From Acidobacteriaceae bacterium (GTDB taxonomy: Bacteria > Acidobacteriota > Terriglobia > Terriglobales > Acidobacteriaceae), in contig PLBD01000188.1 in NCBI GenBank assembly GCA_003135315.1, forward strand, positions 1-22,422: 22,422 bases of DNA, in the 5' to 3' direction. How positions within the stretch are numbered: the first letter of the stretch is position 1; every line of letters begins with the position of its first letter. A program made the position numbers and the translations under genes. The notes under the pieces are model-generated. The model saw only the letters and a program-made list of their open reading frames with translations. It was not told where the DNA came from and ran no database searches. Below, one piece after another: positions 14,188-22,127 of the stretch.

Positions 14188-16896
14188 TCACTTGATCAGC
14201 AGCGTATACCAGAATTGCTGCACACCCAGCGAACGAGTATTCATCTGGTTGCCGCCCAGTTCCTCGCGTAGGTCCGCGGTCACGGAAATATAAAACGTAT
14301 TATTCACCGGCGACGACGAGATGCCAGGCGCGAAATTCGTTCCACAACTTGTGCCGAAGCACAACACCACGATGAGCAAGAACAGGGTTCCGATGGCTGC
14401 CCGTCGGCGCGAGCGCATCGGAATGAAGACTAGTCCTACTAGCCCGATTCCACTCAGGCCCGCGAAGGCCGCAATGACCCGATGCTCACTCCGATGCAGC
14501 GCTGGCAGCAAGCGCGCAGTGCCGCTGGAAGTATTGATTGTCACTGTCACCTGTTCACTGTCGGAATACACGGAACATGTCGACGGCGAGTTGTGCGGAC
14601 AAGTGACCGCGCAGGTGATGCCGGAGCCGGCAGGCGGCGTGCAGCTGATGGCGGCATAGATAAGCGGATTGCTCTGATAGGCGGCAATGACGTTGATCTG
14701 CAACTGGGTCTGGCCGCCGGGCGAGACCGTGCCGCTATAACTCGTAGACTGCACAATAAAGGGGTTGTCAACCTGCACCATGACGGGCGAAGAAGTCGCG
14801 CTGTTGAAGTTGCTATCTCCGTTGTACGTGGCCGTGATCGAGTGCTGACCCACGACCAGGGTCGCGTTGCTGTAGTTAGCATCTCCGCTAGGGTCCAGAG
14901 TAACGGTGGCCAGCGGCGTCGTGCCGTCAATGAAAGTCACGGTTCCGGTCGGGACTAAGCCAGCGTAGGAACCAACGGTGACGGCGAAGAACACGCTGTT
15001 CCCTTGATTAACTTCGAGTGGGTTCGCCGTCAGGGTTACGGTCGGGGTTAATTTCGTTCCCGATTGCACCACCTGATTCAGTCCGCCCTGGCTTGTGGCG
15101 AAGTTCTGGTCACCGCTGTAAGTAGCTGCGATCGCATTCGTTCCCACAGGCAGCGTGGACGTGGCGCATTGAGCCAGTCCGTCGCCGTTGAGTTGCACAG
15201 CAGTGCATAATGCCGCGCCGTTGTTCGTGAAGGTCACAGTGCGGGTGGGCATACCTCCACTGTTGCTCGTCACCGTCGCGGTAAATGTGACTGGCTGGTT
15301 CAACTGCGACGGGTTCCCGGAAGAGGTGACCGTCGTCGTGGTGGGAATCAGCGATCCATTGCCGTTGACGTTTAGAGTGTTCGAAACGCTGCCCGTGTAG
15401 AAGCCCTGGTTCGGCGTGTAAGTGCTCTGAATCATGTGCACGCCGGAACCGTTCACGGGAACGTTCTGGATTTGACCGCTGGTCACCGTGCCACCCAGCA
15501 GGATGCTGACCGAGGGTGACGTGGCAAATTCATTGGTGGCGGCTAAATCCGGGACACCGTCGCCATTAAAATCAGCCGCCGCGATGCCGATAGGGGATGA
15601 TCCGACCGTGTAGGTCTGCTGCGGCTGGAAGGTGCCGTTGCCGTTGCCCAAGAGCACGCTGACTGTGAGGGAATTGGCATTATTGTTGGCGACAGCCAGA
15701 TCGGCGTTGCCATCGCCGTTGAAATCGGCTACGGCGATGCCGACCGGAGTCGCGCCGGTCGGGTAGGTCTGCTGCGGCTGGAAGGTGCCGTCGCCGTTGC
15801 CCAGCAGAATGCTCACGGTACTATCACTCTGGCACGTGGGATCGCTGATGCATAGGTTGGCTATGGCTAGATCGGGAATGCCATCTCCATTGAAATCACC
15901 CACGGCGACGCCCACAGGATTTGCGCCCGTCCCATACGTCACCTGCGGCTGAAAGCTCGACAATCCCGGCCCCTGCAGTCCAACGCTGCCCAGGTTTACC
16001 AACGTCGTAAGGTCGGTGAAGGTCGCCATTCCCGTCGCCGCGGGGAAACCAAACCCGAACACCGAGGCAGTGAAGTTCCAATTGTTACCATTGGCCTGGT
16101 CGGTCAACGTTGTGATGGTCGGTTCGGTGCCGGTTACGGTGAAGTTTGCCTCCGAGCCGCTGCCCTGGTTGTCCAATGTTCCGTTGAAAGACGCCAACAC
16201 AGAATAGCTCCCTGGCGCGAACCTGGTCTTGAGTGTCGCTGTGCCCGGGGCCGGACTGGTCTGTGACTCCAGTTGGACTGTGCCCAGCACCTGGGAATTT
16301 GTAGAGTTCAAGAAAGTCACGATACCGAAAAGAACGGGGTCGCCGCCGTTGGTCACCTTAGCCGTCAGCGTCACCACCTGGCCGACTACTGGCGAAGGTG
16401 GACTTACGGTTAGCGTCGTCGTCGAGGTGACGCCGTTGACCGTGTACTGAATCGAGCCGCTGCTTGGGTTGTATTTGGAGTCACCGCCGTAGGCTGCGGT
16501 AACCGCATCTGCGCCTACGGGCAGCGTTGCGGTAGAGCAGGCGGCTGTGCTGCAGTTGCTGCCGCAACCCGCCGCCACCAACTTCACCGGCACGCACAGT
16601 TGGGAGCCCTCCGCTCCGGTGAACGTCACTGTGCCCGTTGGAGGGCCGACGGAACCTGTCACCATCGCCGTAAAGGTCACCAGTTGCAGATATTGGGACG
16701 GCGATTGCGGCACGGCGGTTACAGTCGTTTGGGTAGGATTTCCTGCTTGCGCGGCCAAGGGAAGAAGTATCAGGACCAGCAACAGCATTGCCACTGAGAG
16801 AAAGTCAATGCTGTGACGCAATGGAGGCGAGGGGTTCACCACTATCCCGCGATCAAGTGTGGGTTCTCCCGTCTCGCTGAAAGTTCCACTCGCCAC
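14188..16896 (-). CDS. Exported Ig-like repeat / FG-GAP surface protein
   Basis: The protein has 902 residues from a GTG start, which a GGGGTGAG Shine-Dalgarno supports. A long N-terminal tail precedes a signal helix (about 33-51, LSVAMLLLVLILLPLAAQA). Then come two bacterial Ig-like domains (about 55-255, with repeats such as PTGTVTFTGA and AVTAAYGGDSKYNPSSG), three FG-GAP/VCBS repeats (about 315-470, each with a DFNGDGxPDLA calcium-binding-like motif), and two more Ig-like domains (about 515-710). Near the end are two hydrophobic segments around MRSRRRAA and a CFGTSCGTN sequence; this is the C-terminal membrane or sorting-like tail common in acidobacterial Ig proteins. It is the promoter-proximal gene of the four-gene group. 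A surface adhesin or ligand-recognition role is inferred from domain content. Confidence 0.88.
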   Translation of the reverse strand: MASGTFSETGEPTLDRGIVVNPSPPLRHSIDFLSVAMLLLVLILLPLAAQAGNPTQTTVTAVPQSPSQYLQLVTFTAMVTGSVGPPTGTVTFTGAEGSQLCVPVKLVAAGCGSNCSTAACSTATLPVGADAVTAAYGGDSKYNPSSGSIQYTVNGVTSTTTLTVSPPSPVVGQVVTLTAKVTNGGDPVLFGIVTFLNSTNSQVLGTVQLESQTSPAPGTATLKTRFAPGSYSVLASFNGTLDNQGSGSEANFTVTGTEPTITTLTDQANGNNWNFTASVFGFGFPAATGMATFTDLTTLVNLGSVGLQGPGLSSFQPQVTYGTGANPVGVAVGDFNGDGIPDLAIANLCISDPTCQSDSTVSILLGNGDGTFQPQQTYPTGATPVGIAVADFNGDGNADLAVANNNANSLTVSVLLGNGNGTFQPQQTYTVGSSPIGIAAADFNGDGVPDLAATNEFATSPSVSILLGGTVTSGQIQNVPVNGSGVHMIQSTYTPNQGFYTGSVSNTLNVNGNGSLIPTTTTVTSSGNPSQLNQPVTFTATVTSNSGGMPTRTVTFTNNGAALCTAVQLNGDGLAQCATSTLPVGTNAIAATYSGDQNFATSQGGLNQVVQSGTKLTPTVTLTANPLEVNQGNSVFFAVTVGSYAGLVPTGTVTFIDGTTPLATVTLDPSGDANYSNATLVVGQHSITATYNGDSNFNSATSSPVMVQVDNPFIVQSTSYSGTVSPGGQTQLQINVIAAYQSNPLIYAAISCTPPAGSGITCAVTCPHNSPSTCSVYSDSEQVTVTINTSSGTARLLPALHRSEHRVIAAFAGLSGIGLVGLVFIPMRSRRRAAIGTLFLLIVVLCFGTSCGTNFAPGISSSPVNNTFYISVTADLREELGGNQMNTRSLGVQQFWYTLLIK
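15611..15820. repeat. Direct DNA repeat encoding FG-GAP units, 153-bp period
   Basis: A segment starting TAGGTCTGCTGCGGCTGGAA occurs at 15611 and again at 15764, nearly identical for about 50 bases. The 153-bp spacing equals 51 residues and matches the FG-GAP repeat unit. The high DNA-level identity suggests recent duplication or recombination between units. Confidence 0.7.
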
Positions 16897-16939
16897 ATCT
16901 CACCCCATCCACTTTCAGAACAACTGTCGTGTCGTCATG

Positions 16940-16969
16940 CTATAAGACGGATTCTATCGGGGAGGGCAA
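16940..16969 (-). promoter_or_regulatory. Candidate promoter of the surface protein/TonB/TIR/STAND operon
   Basis: On the minus strand TTGCCC (16964-16969) and TTATAG (16940-16945) are 18 bases apart. This would give a leader of about 35-40 nt before the GTG start and leaves the Shine-Dalgarno inside the transcript. Both boxes are imperfect, so the call is tentative. Confidence 0.25.
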
Positions 16970-17363
16970 GCGACCGAAAGATCAAGCAGCGGCCCCAAAG
17001 GTAACACCAGGCCCTACAAAACCCAAGTCCAACTTACTTATTTGGTTACGAAAGTGGGCAAATTGTAGGACGATTCGAATCCAAGGTCAAGAGCTTTTGT
17101 TGGGACCATGCGGGCGATTGTGGATGGTTATGTGACCGATAAAATGCTCCACCGACGACGTAAATTGTGGAACTCATGGCCGAAGGTGCGCAACGCTGAC
17201 GTGGCTACAACTCTGAGAACAGGTTCCATGTCGAAAAGAGCTGTGTTGTCCGGACGCAATGATCAACGGGAAATGGCGAGTTACGAAAGGTCAGGCGAGC
17301 TGGCAGGCTCGGCCCCGTTCGGTCGGTATTCAGCAGTGGGTTTTCCCCCAGCCCCCAAGCAAC
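16970..17363. other. Intergenic stretch without a recognisable gene
   Basis: This gap separates the muramidase gene from the four-gene operon. Short plus-strand frames cross it, but none has a family signature, a good start, or convincing composition. I see no RNA gene or terminator hairpin with a T-run. Regulatory DNA for the operon probably lies at its lower end. Confidence 0.4.
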
Positions 17364-17885
17364 CTACAGGTCAGGGAAAGAATTGACCCGGTTTAGCCAC
17401 CCTTTCACAAATTGCGGGAATTTCTGTCCCAACGCCTGGTAGTAAGCAATCCGCCCCTGTTTGTACTGCCGATAGACCTGAACCTGGTCGAACCCCGCCA
17501 GCGCCTGCATCGTACCCGGGCCTATCGCTCCATCTTCCGCGATATTTGCTCCCATGCCGTTCAACACATGCTGGAGCAGCTTCGTAGCGTGCCCGCCGGC
17601 GTTCACATAGAAATCACAGACGATGTTCGCGAGGTCCTGTAATACGAAGGCATCGCCCTGCACCTTGTCCCAGTAGAGCGCCTTGTAAATCACCCCGGCC
17701 TGGGCGTCGGTCAAGGCTTTCAGATTGTCGGAGGTGGGATCAACACCAAGCAGCTCGTGAGAGCACTGCTGAAACGTATTCATGGTGACGCCCTTGTTGG
17801 TTTCGCCCCCGGGATCGGTTGGATCGTTGACGTATCCGCCTTCGAAGCGCAACAAGATGGGAAGGAACACATTGAAATCTGCCAT
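17364..17885 (-). CDS. GH108-family muramidase (phage-type endolysin)
   Basis: The protein has 173 residues, a normal length for the family. The N-terminus carries the glycoside hydrolase 108 active-site motif FEGGYVNDPTDPGGETNKGV, with Glu15 as the expected catalytic residue. Residues 88-150 (IVCDFYVNAGG to GAIGPGTMQALAGF) match the peptidoglycan-binding half of the family (PG_binding_3). It cleaves the glycan backbone of peptidoglycan. No signal peptide or membrane anchor is visible, so, like phage endolysins, it would need a pore or lysis to reach the wall. The start is supported by an AGAGGAG Shine-Dalgarno. It lies 27 nt behind a lysozyme-inhibitor-like gene on the same strand. It may be a phage gene put to another use; no other phage genes are visible. 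Confidence 0.88.
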   Translation of the reverse strand: MADFNVFLPILLRFEGGYVNDPTDPGGETNKGVTMNTFQQCSHELLGVDPTSDNLKALTDAQAGVIYKALYWDKVQGDAFVLQDLANIVCDFYVNAGGHATKLLQHVLNGMGANIAEDGAIGPGTMQALAGFDQVQVYRQYKQGRIAYYQALGQKFPQFVKGWLNRVNSFPDL

Positions 17886-17912
17886 AGCTTTCTCCTCTGG
17901 GTACAGACGTTC

Positions 17913-18341
17913 TTACGGCTGTAATGATTTTTTTAGCTGCGCCGTTCTGGCCTCCGTCAGGTCAGCCATAACCGTAATTTTGATCAGCGGAGCCAGGGTA
18001 CCGCCCTCGGCTAGCTGAGCTTCGAAATCGGCGTCAGCCTGCCGGAATTGTAGCCACGCCGATTGTGCGGCGCGCAGCTTCTCTTTTCCTCCTGCATCCA
18101 GCTGCTTCATCAACAAGGCGTACGCCGAGTCGAGAGCTTTTTGCGCTTGCCCATAGCGGAGGTTCTCGCAGTTCCGCATTCCTGCGGTTGTCGTTTCCGA
18201 GTTACACGGTAAGGCTTCCTGCCCGGTCTGCCCGGCAGCGTGAACTGGAAAATCCCCAAATGCCGCATAGACTGCGAATAAGAGCGCCACGCCTAAGACG
18301 CGCTTACGAAATGTCCCGATGCAAGTGATAGAGTTCCTCAT
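17913..18341 (-). CDS. LprI/DUF1311-like exported protein (lysozyme-inhibitor family)
   Basis: The protein has 142 residues with an N-terminal signal peptide (about 1-36, VLGVALLFAVYAAFGDFPVHAA). The mature part shows the DUF1311 pattern: Cys46 and Cys58, the helix YGQAQKALDSAYALLMKQL, then LRAAQSAWLQFRQADADFEA and LTEARTAQLKKSL. Family member LprI of Mycobacterium tuberculosis inhibits lysozyme. The two C-terminal cysteines I expect in this family are replaced (near Ala104 and Ala126), so at most one disulphide between Cys46 and Cys58 remains. It lies 27 nt upstream of the muramidase gene and is co-directional, which suggests an enzyme/inhibitor pair. The Shine-Dalgarno is weak (GGCGGA). Its location is probably periplasmic. 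Confidence 0.8.
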   Translation of the reverse strand: MRNSITCIGTFRKRVLGVALLFAVYAAFGDFPVHAAGQTGQEALPCNSETTTAGMRNCENLRYGQAQKALDSAYALLMKQLDAGGKEKLRAAQSAWLQFRQADADFEAQLAEGGTLAPLIKITVMADLTEARTAQLKKSLQP

Positions 18342-18511
18342 GCCGATCCGCCGACGGTCGAATTGTCAAAAGTCGAATGTACAAAAAATCACTTTGGCTT
18401 CCAAAAACTACAGGCTTTGTTTGTTGAACTATTAAACGATCATCCTACTTGCAGTGCTGTAGGTGCGATTGCAGGCATTGCCTCGATTCTTTTCGCCAAC
18501 CTTTACGATAC

Positions 18512-20194
18512 TTACGCCTTCGTCGCTGGTACCTTATTATTCCCTGCGGCAGCCTGTTCCTTATCGGTAAGCTTATCCAGTGCCGATTGCATTTGCTGTA
18601 CCCAGCCGGCTAACTCGCCCTCAAGGGTTGTTTCGGTTTGTTCGACCAGCAAATCGATATTTCTTCGGCGCGCCTTTTCCCACTGCGAGAGTGCTTTCCA
18701 CCAGGACGCAATATTTCGCAAACCTGTGAGCGCCTGGTTGTATTGAATCAGCGTGTGTTCGACCTGATCCGTCTCCAGCCTTGTGGCGAGCGTCGCCGCC
18801 ACCGCGGTCGTCAATGCGACCCACACATCCCCATGGAACGCCGCGAGAGCCGTGCCGGCACCCCCGACGATATAAATCCATAGCTGCACTGTTTGAAGCC
18901 GTTTAGACAAGCTGGCCGTCTTCCGGACGAAGTAGCTTATCTGATCGTTAATTCTGTCGTTAAGGTAATCGTCTGGGCTGAGGAATGTCAGACGCTTCGG
19001 GTCAGTCTCCACCACTGCGGGCACGTTGGCTTGGTTAACCTCACTCTGCACTAAGGCGGAACTGATATCCGCCAACTTTGCAGCGAGCTTCGATTCGCGA
19101 GAAACCTGGAGGCACTGCTGGTTGCTGTATGCACCAGCCCGCATGCGGTAACGGAAAATCTCGCCCTTAATAGCATCAGACGAGGCGCGCAGCAATATCC
19201 ATTTGTTACCCTGTCGAAATCGGCTGTTTGCGGCAACGAGGATAGAAATCGTAATCGGCGTCAGGACTATTAATACATGCGTCAAAGTTTGAAATGCCGA
19301 CGCAAAATGCGCGGGAAACAACTGCTTAATCCAGAGCGGCAGGGCGCTGCCTGATCGCGCAATTGCGAGCAGGGTCGCGATTAGGCCAAGACCTAGAATC
19401 GCGCGCTGCAAATTCTTGAACGACACCTGCTTTCTTATCGCTGCCTGGTCGAGGACGTCGTATCGGTTCCAGGCATCGGCCAGGGTATCCACACGCGAAT
19501 CGATTCGGGCCAGCAGGATTCGGTTGAGATCGTCGACATTCCCAGAAATTAAGAACTTATAAATATCGGCCGTCTCGATGATTTCTCGCAGATCGGGGTC
19601 GGCAACCTGGGCCGGGGCCGTTCCATCGGCCCCTGGTTCCATGCCTTTTAGGATCTCGTCAGCAAGGCCTCCGCTCTCTCGCACAACCAGGATGGGCCAT
19701 TTGCGTCGCGCACAGCGAACCAGGGCTTCCTTTTCCGTTTCGCCGCCGCCAAAAAGGACGGTCAGAACCGGTCTATCTACGGCCGTTTCGTCCTTCACCA
19801 GTTCGCCGGCAATCTGGACCAATGCCTTCATCGGGTCGGGCCATCCGGCCGGAAGCCGAACGATCATCGTGTGATTCGGCTCTGGCTCAGCCACACTATG
19901 AGTTGCGATTCCGACCAATACAGGTGCAGGTCCCTGGTCTTCGCCCCGAGCTGCTTGCCCAATGAGGGCGGAGCATCCAGAGTTTGCTCCATTGTCAACG
20001 ATCACCGCTCCAGAACTTACAGCCGCCGGAACTATAGCCCGAGTGCATAAAGACTTAACCATTGGGTCTAGAGATACGTCATAGTCGCCCAGGAGAATTA
20101 TCAAAGGTCTGGGCTCGCTCTTGATCTGAGCAATGATCGAATCAATCGTGTCCGTCGGGGACGGTTCGATGAGTCTCTTGTCAGGCGAGGGCAT
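18512..20194 (-). CDS. LSDAT/SLOG sensor fused to two SLATT-like membrane modules
   Basis: I place the start at an internal ATG (MPSPDKRLIEP), because AGGAG lies five bases before it; a longer frame reaches 20281 but has no such signal. The result is 560 residues. Residues 28-190 form a Rossmann-like SLOG domain of the TRPM/LSDAT type (PLIILLGDYDVS, GAVIVDNGANSG, TVLFGGGETEKEAL, WPILVVRESGGLADEI). After a helical linker come two modules of paired membrane helices (about 263-280 and 301-323; 435-454 and 456-473), each followed by amphipathic helices. This is the SLATT/DUF4231 pattern described for SLOG-associated effectors. The SLOG part would bind a nucleotide-derived ligand and gate a membrane pore (family knowledge, not shown here). 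It is upstream of, and co-directional with, the LprI-like and muramidase genes (170-nt gap). Confidence 0.85.
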   Translation of the reverse strand: MPSPDKRLIEPSPTDTIDSIIAQIKSEPRPLIILLGDYDVSLDPMVKSLCTRAIVPAAVSSGAVIVDNGANSGCSALIGQAARGEDQGPAPVLVGIATHSVAEPEPNHTMIVRLPAGWPDPMKALVQIAGELVKDETAVDRPVLTVLFGGGETEKEALVRCARRKWPILVVRESGGLADEILKGMEPGADGTAPAQVADPDLREIIETADIYKFLISGNVDDLNRILLARIDSRVDTLADAWNRYDVLDQAAIRKQVSFKNLQRAILGLGLIATLLAIARSGSALPLWIKQLFPAHFASAFQTLTHVLIVLTPITISILVAANSRFRQGNKWILLRASSDAIKGEIFRYRMRAGAYSNQQCLQVSRESKLAAKLADISSALVQSEVNQANVPAVVETDPKRLTFLSPDDYLNDRINDQISYFVRKTASLSKRLQTVQLWIYIVGGAGTALAAFHGDVWVALTTAVAATLATRLETDQVEHTLIQYNQALTGLRNIASWWKALSQWEKARRRNIDLLVEQTETTLEGELAGWVQQMQSALDKLTDKEQAAAGNNKVPATKA

Positions 20195-20543
20195 GCTGAC
20201 TCCTGTGCCAATACATTGAAGACGATAGCACAACAATCCAGTAGCCCCGCCCGGCGTGCCCCTTTCGGGTTGCGCGTTCATCCGGAGTCGGGCATTAGCG
20301 GGGGTCGACCTCCACTCACTATTGCACTTGGGCAGCTATGGTTAGCCTACTGCCCGTTACCTCACACTGGCGAGAACAGGTGTAGAGTGAGAGGTCATCG
20401 CCAAGAACCAGGAGGCGGCGGCTCGTGAGCTGAAGCCTCATAAGGCCAGTTAGATGGATGAGCAGGCTACGTGTCGCCTGATCTCTGCCGATTGAGCAAG
20501 GCGCACTGTGACAGGCTAGCCAAAGCTTTATGATGGGCAAGTC
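20195..20543. promoter_or_regulatory. Divergent intergenic region
   Basis: This 349-bp gap lies between the minus-strand SLOG/SLATT gene and the plus-strand deoxyribosyltransferase-like gene, so both promoters should be here. Overlapping frames lack family features. I find no confident -10/-35 pair for either direction and no clear operator. Confidence 0.4.
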
Positions 20544-21893
20544 ATGACGAAAGCACCACTCTGTTTCATCTTGATGCCGTTCGGCATCAAGGCCAACGCC
20601 GACGGATCGATGATCAACTTCGATCGCGTCTACCAGGACCTCATCGCTCCTGCTGTGAATAACGCCGAACTCGAACCCATTCGCGCTGACCAGGAGGTCA
20701 CGGGCGGAATCATCCACAAACCGATGTTCGAGCGCCTGATCCTCTGTCCATTTGCCGTTGCCGATCTCACCACCGCGAATGCGAATGTCTATTACGAACT
20801 CGGCGTCCGTCATGCCTTTAGGCCCTTCAGCACTGTCCAGATCATTGCCGAGGGCAGCCGCCTTCCCTTTGATGTGCAGATGCTGCGGACCATTCCCTAC
20901 AAGCTAGGCACGGACGGAGTGCCCCATCCCGCCAATGCTGCTGGGACCAGTGCGGCCATAGCTACGTTTCTTAAGCAGGCCCGCAGCGGCGCCAAAGACA
21001 GTCCGATCTTCCAGCTTATCGACGGCCTTCCCGTGCCTGACGTAGAGCATCTGAAGACCGATGTCTTCCGCGATCAGGTGGACTACTCAGAACAGGTCAA
21101 AGGCAAGCTGGCTGATGCCCGGCGCTCCTCTCAGAAAGCGGATGCAGTGCGTGCCGTTCAAAAAGATCTGGGCGACATTGCTGACCTCGACACGGGCGTT
21201 GCCATTGACTTGATGTTGTCTTACCGCGCGGTCTCCGCCTGGGAAGACATGGTAAAGCTCATCCAGCAATTTTCCGGCCCGCTGGCGCAGACCGTTATGG
21301 TTCGCGAACAACTCGGGCTAGCCTTGAACCGGCTCAAGCGGCGCGACGAAGCACAACAGGTTCTGTTAAAGCTGATTGAGGAGCGCGGTCCCAACAGCGA
21401 GACTTGCGGAATTCTGGGCCGTGTATACAAAGACCAGTGGGAGGACGCCACCAAATCTGGTAATGCGTTTCTCGCCAAAGGCTATCTCGATAAGGCCATC
21501 AAGCTGTACCTGCAGGGTTTTGAGGCCGACTGGCGGGACGCCTACCCAGGGATCAACGCCATTACGCTGATGGAACTCCGCAATCCCCCGGATGACCGCC
21601 GCAAAGAACTCGTTCCGGTCGTGCGCTACGCCGTGCAACGCAAGATCGAAAAAGGCAAGCCTGACTACTGGGATTACGCCACGCTGCTGGAGTTGGCGGT
21701 CCTTGAGGGCAACCAAGACACGGCTGCCCAGGCACTCGGCGATGCATTGGCAAATGTTCGCGAGAAGTGGGAACCGGAGACCACCGCGCACAACGTTCGT
21801 CTGATTCGCGAGACTCGGCAGGCGCGCGGCGATCCGACTCCGTTTGAAGCTGACGTGGAACAAGCTTTGGGCGAGGCAGCGGCACCCCGCTAA
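20544..21893 (+). CDS. Nucleoside-deoxyribosyltransferase-like domain + DUF4071/TPR-like protein
   Basis: The protein has 449 residues. The N-terminal 150 begin CFILMPFGIKANADG and continue with INFDRVYQDLIAPAV, EPIRADQEVTGGIIHKPMFE and VADLTTANANVYYELGVRHA. This is the fold of nucleoside 2-deoxyribosyltransferase-like/TIR-like domains; Glu85 in YYELG sits where that family has its nucleophile. The remainder (about 190-449) is helical, with TPR-like repeats (LGLALNRLKRRDEAQQVLLK, ETCGILGRVYKDQWEDA), matching the DUF4071 (MAP3K TRAFs-binding-like) region. Such proteins occur in bacterial conflict and signalling loci. No signal peptide or membrane helix is present, so it is cytoplasmic. The Shine-Dalgarno is weak. 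It is divergent from the SLOG/SLATT gene, and a shared nucleotide ligand is a hypothesis. Confidence 0.85.
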   Translation: MTKAPLCFILMPFGIKANADGSMINFDRVYQDLIAPAVNNAELEPIRADQEVTGGIIHKPMFERLILCPFAVADLTTANANVYYELGVRHAFRPFSTVQIIAEGSRLPFDVQMLRTIPYKLGTDGVPHPANAAGTSAAIATFLKQARSGAKDSPIFQLIDGLPVPDVEHLKTDVFRDQVDYSEQVKGKLADARRSSQKADAVRAVQKDLGDIADLDTGVAIDLMLSYRAVSAWEDMVKLIQQFSGPLAQTVMVREQLGLALNRLKRRDEAQQVLLKLIEERGPNSETCGILGRVYKDQWEDATKSGNAFLAKGYLDKAIKLYLQGFEADWRDAYPGINAITLMELRNPPDDRRKELVPVVRYAVQRKIEKGKPDYWDYATLLELAVLEGNQDTAAQALGDALANVREKWEPETTAHNVRLIRETRQARGDPTPFEADVEQALGEAAAPR

Positions 21894-22127
21894 TCAAGTT
21901 GGCTTTGACGCGGATTTCCCGGAACCGGATTTTGCTATCGGAACAAAAGCGTTTGAACCAAGCGCAGGCGGTGCTAATATTCCGGCTCAGCCCAGAGTAT
22001 TGCATCGACCTGACGCGAAGCGAACGTTGACATGCTTCGCCAACCCTGGTCCATCAGCCCCAGGAAACAACGCAGCTCTCAAAGGGCCCTCGCAGCCCAT
22101 CCAGGAAAGACTTGTAGGGAGGAAGCT

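Noticed and set aside
13288..14271. Plus-strand frame of 327 codons
   Set aside because: It is antisense to the signal peptide, linker and plug of the TonB-dependent receptor.
20208..20236. TTGTTG-N17-TATTGG as promoter of the SLOG/SLATT gene
   Set aside because: The implied start of transcription would fall on or after the Shine-Dalgarno sequence, so the spacing does not work for the chosen start codon.
20319..20813. Minus-strand frame of 164 codons
   Set aside because: It is mostly antisense to the N-terminal deoxyribosyltransferase-like domain of the plus-strand gene.
22027..22032. TTGACA as the -35 of the GloVer gene
   Set aside because: No acceptable -10 box lies 16-18 bases downstream.
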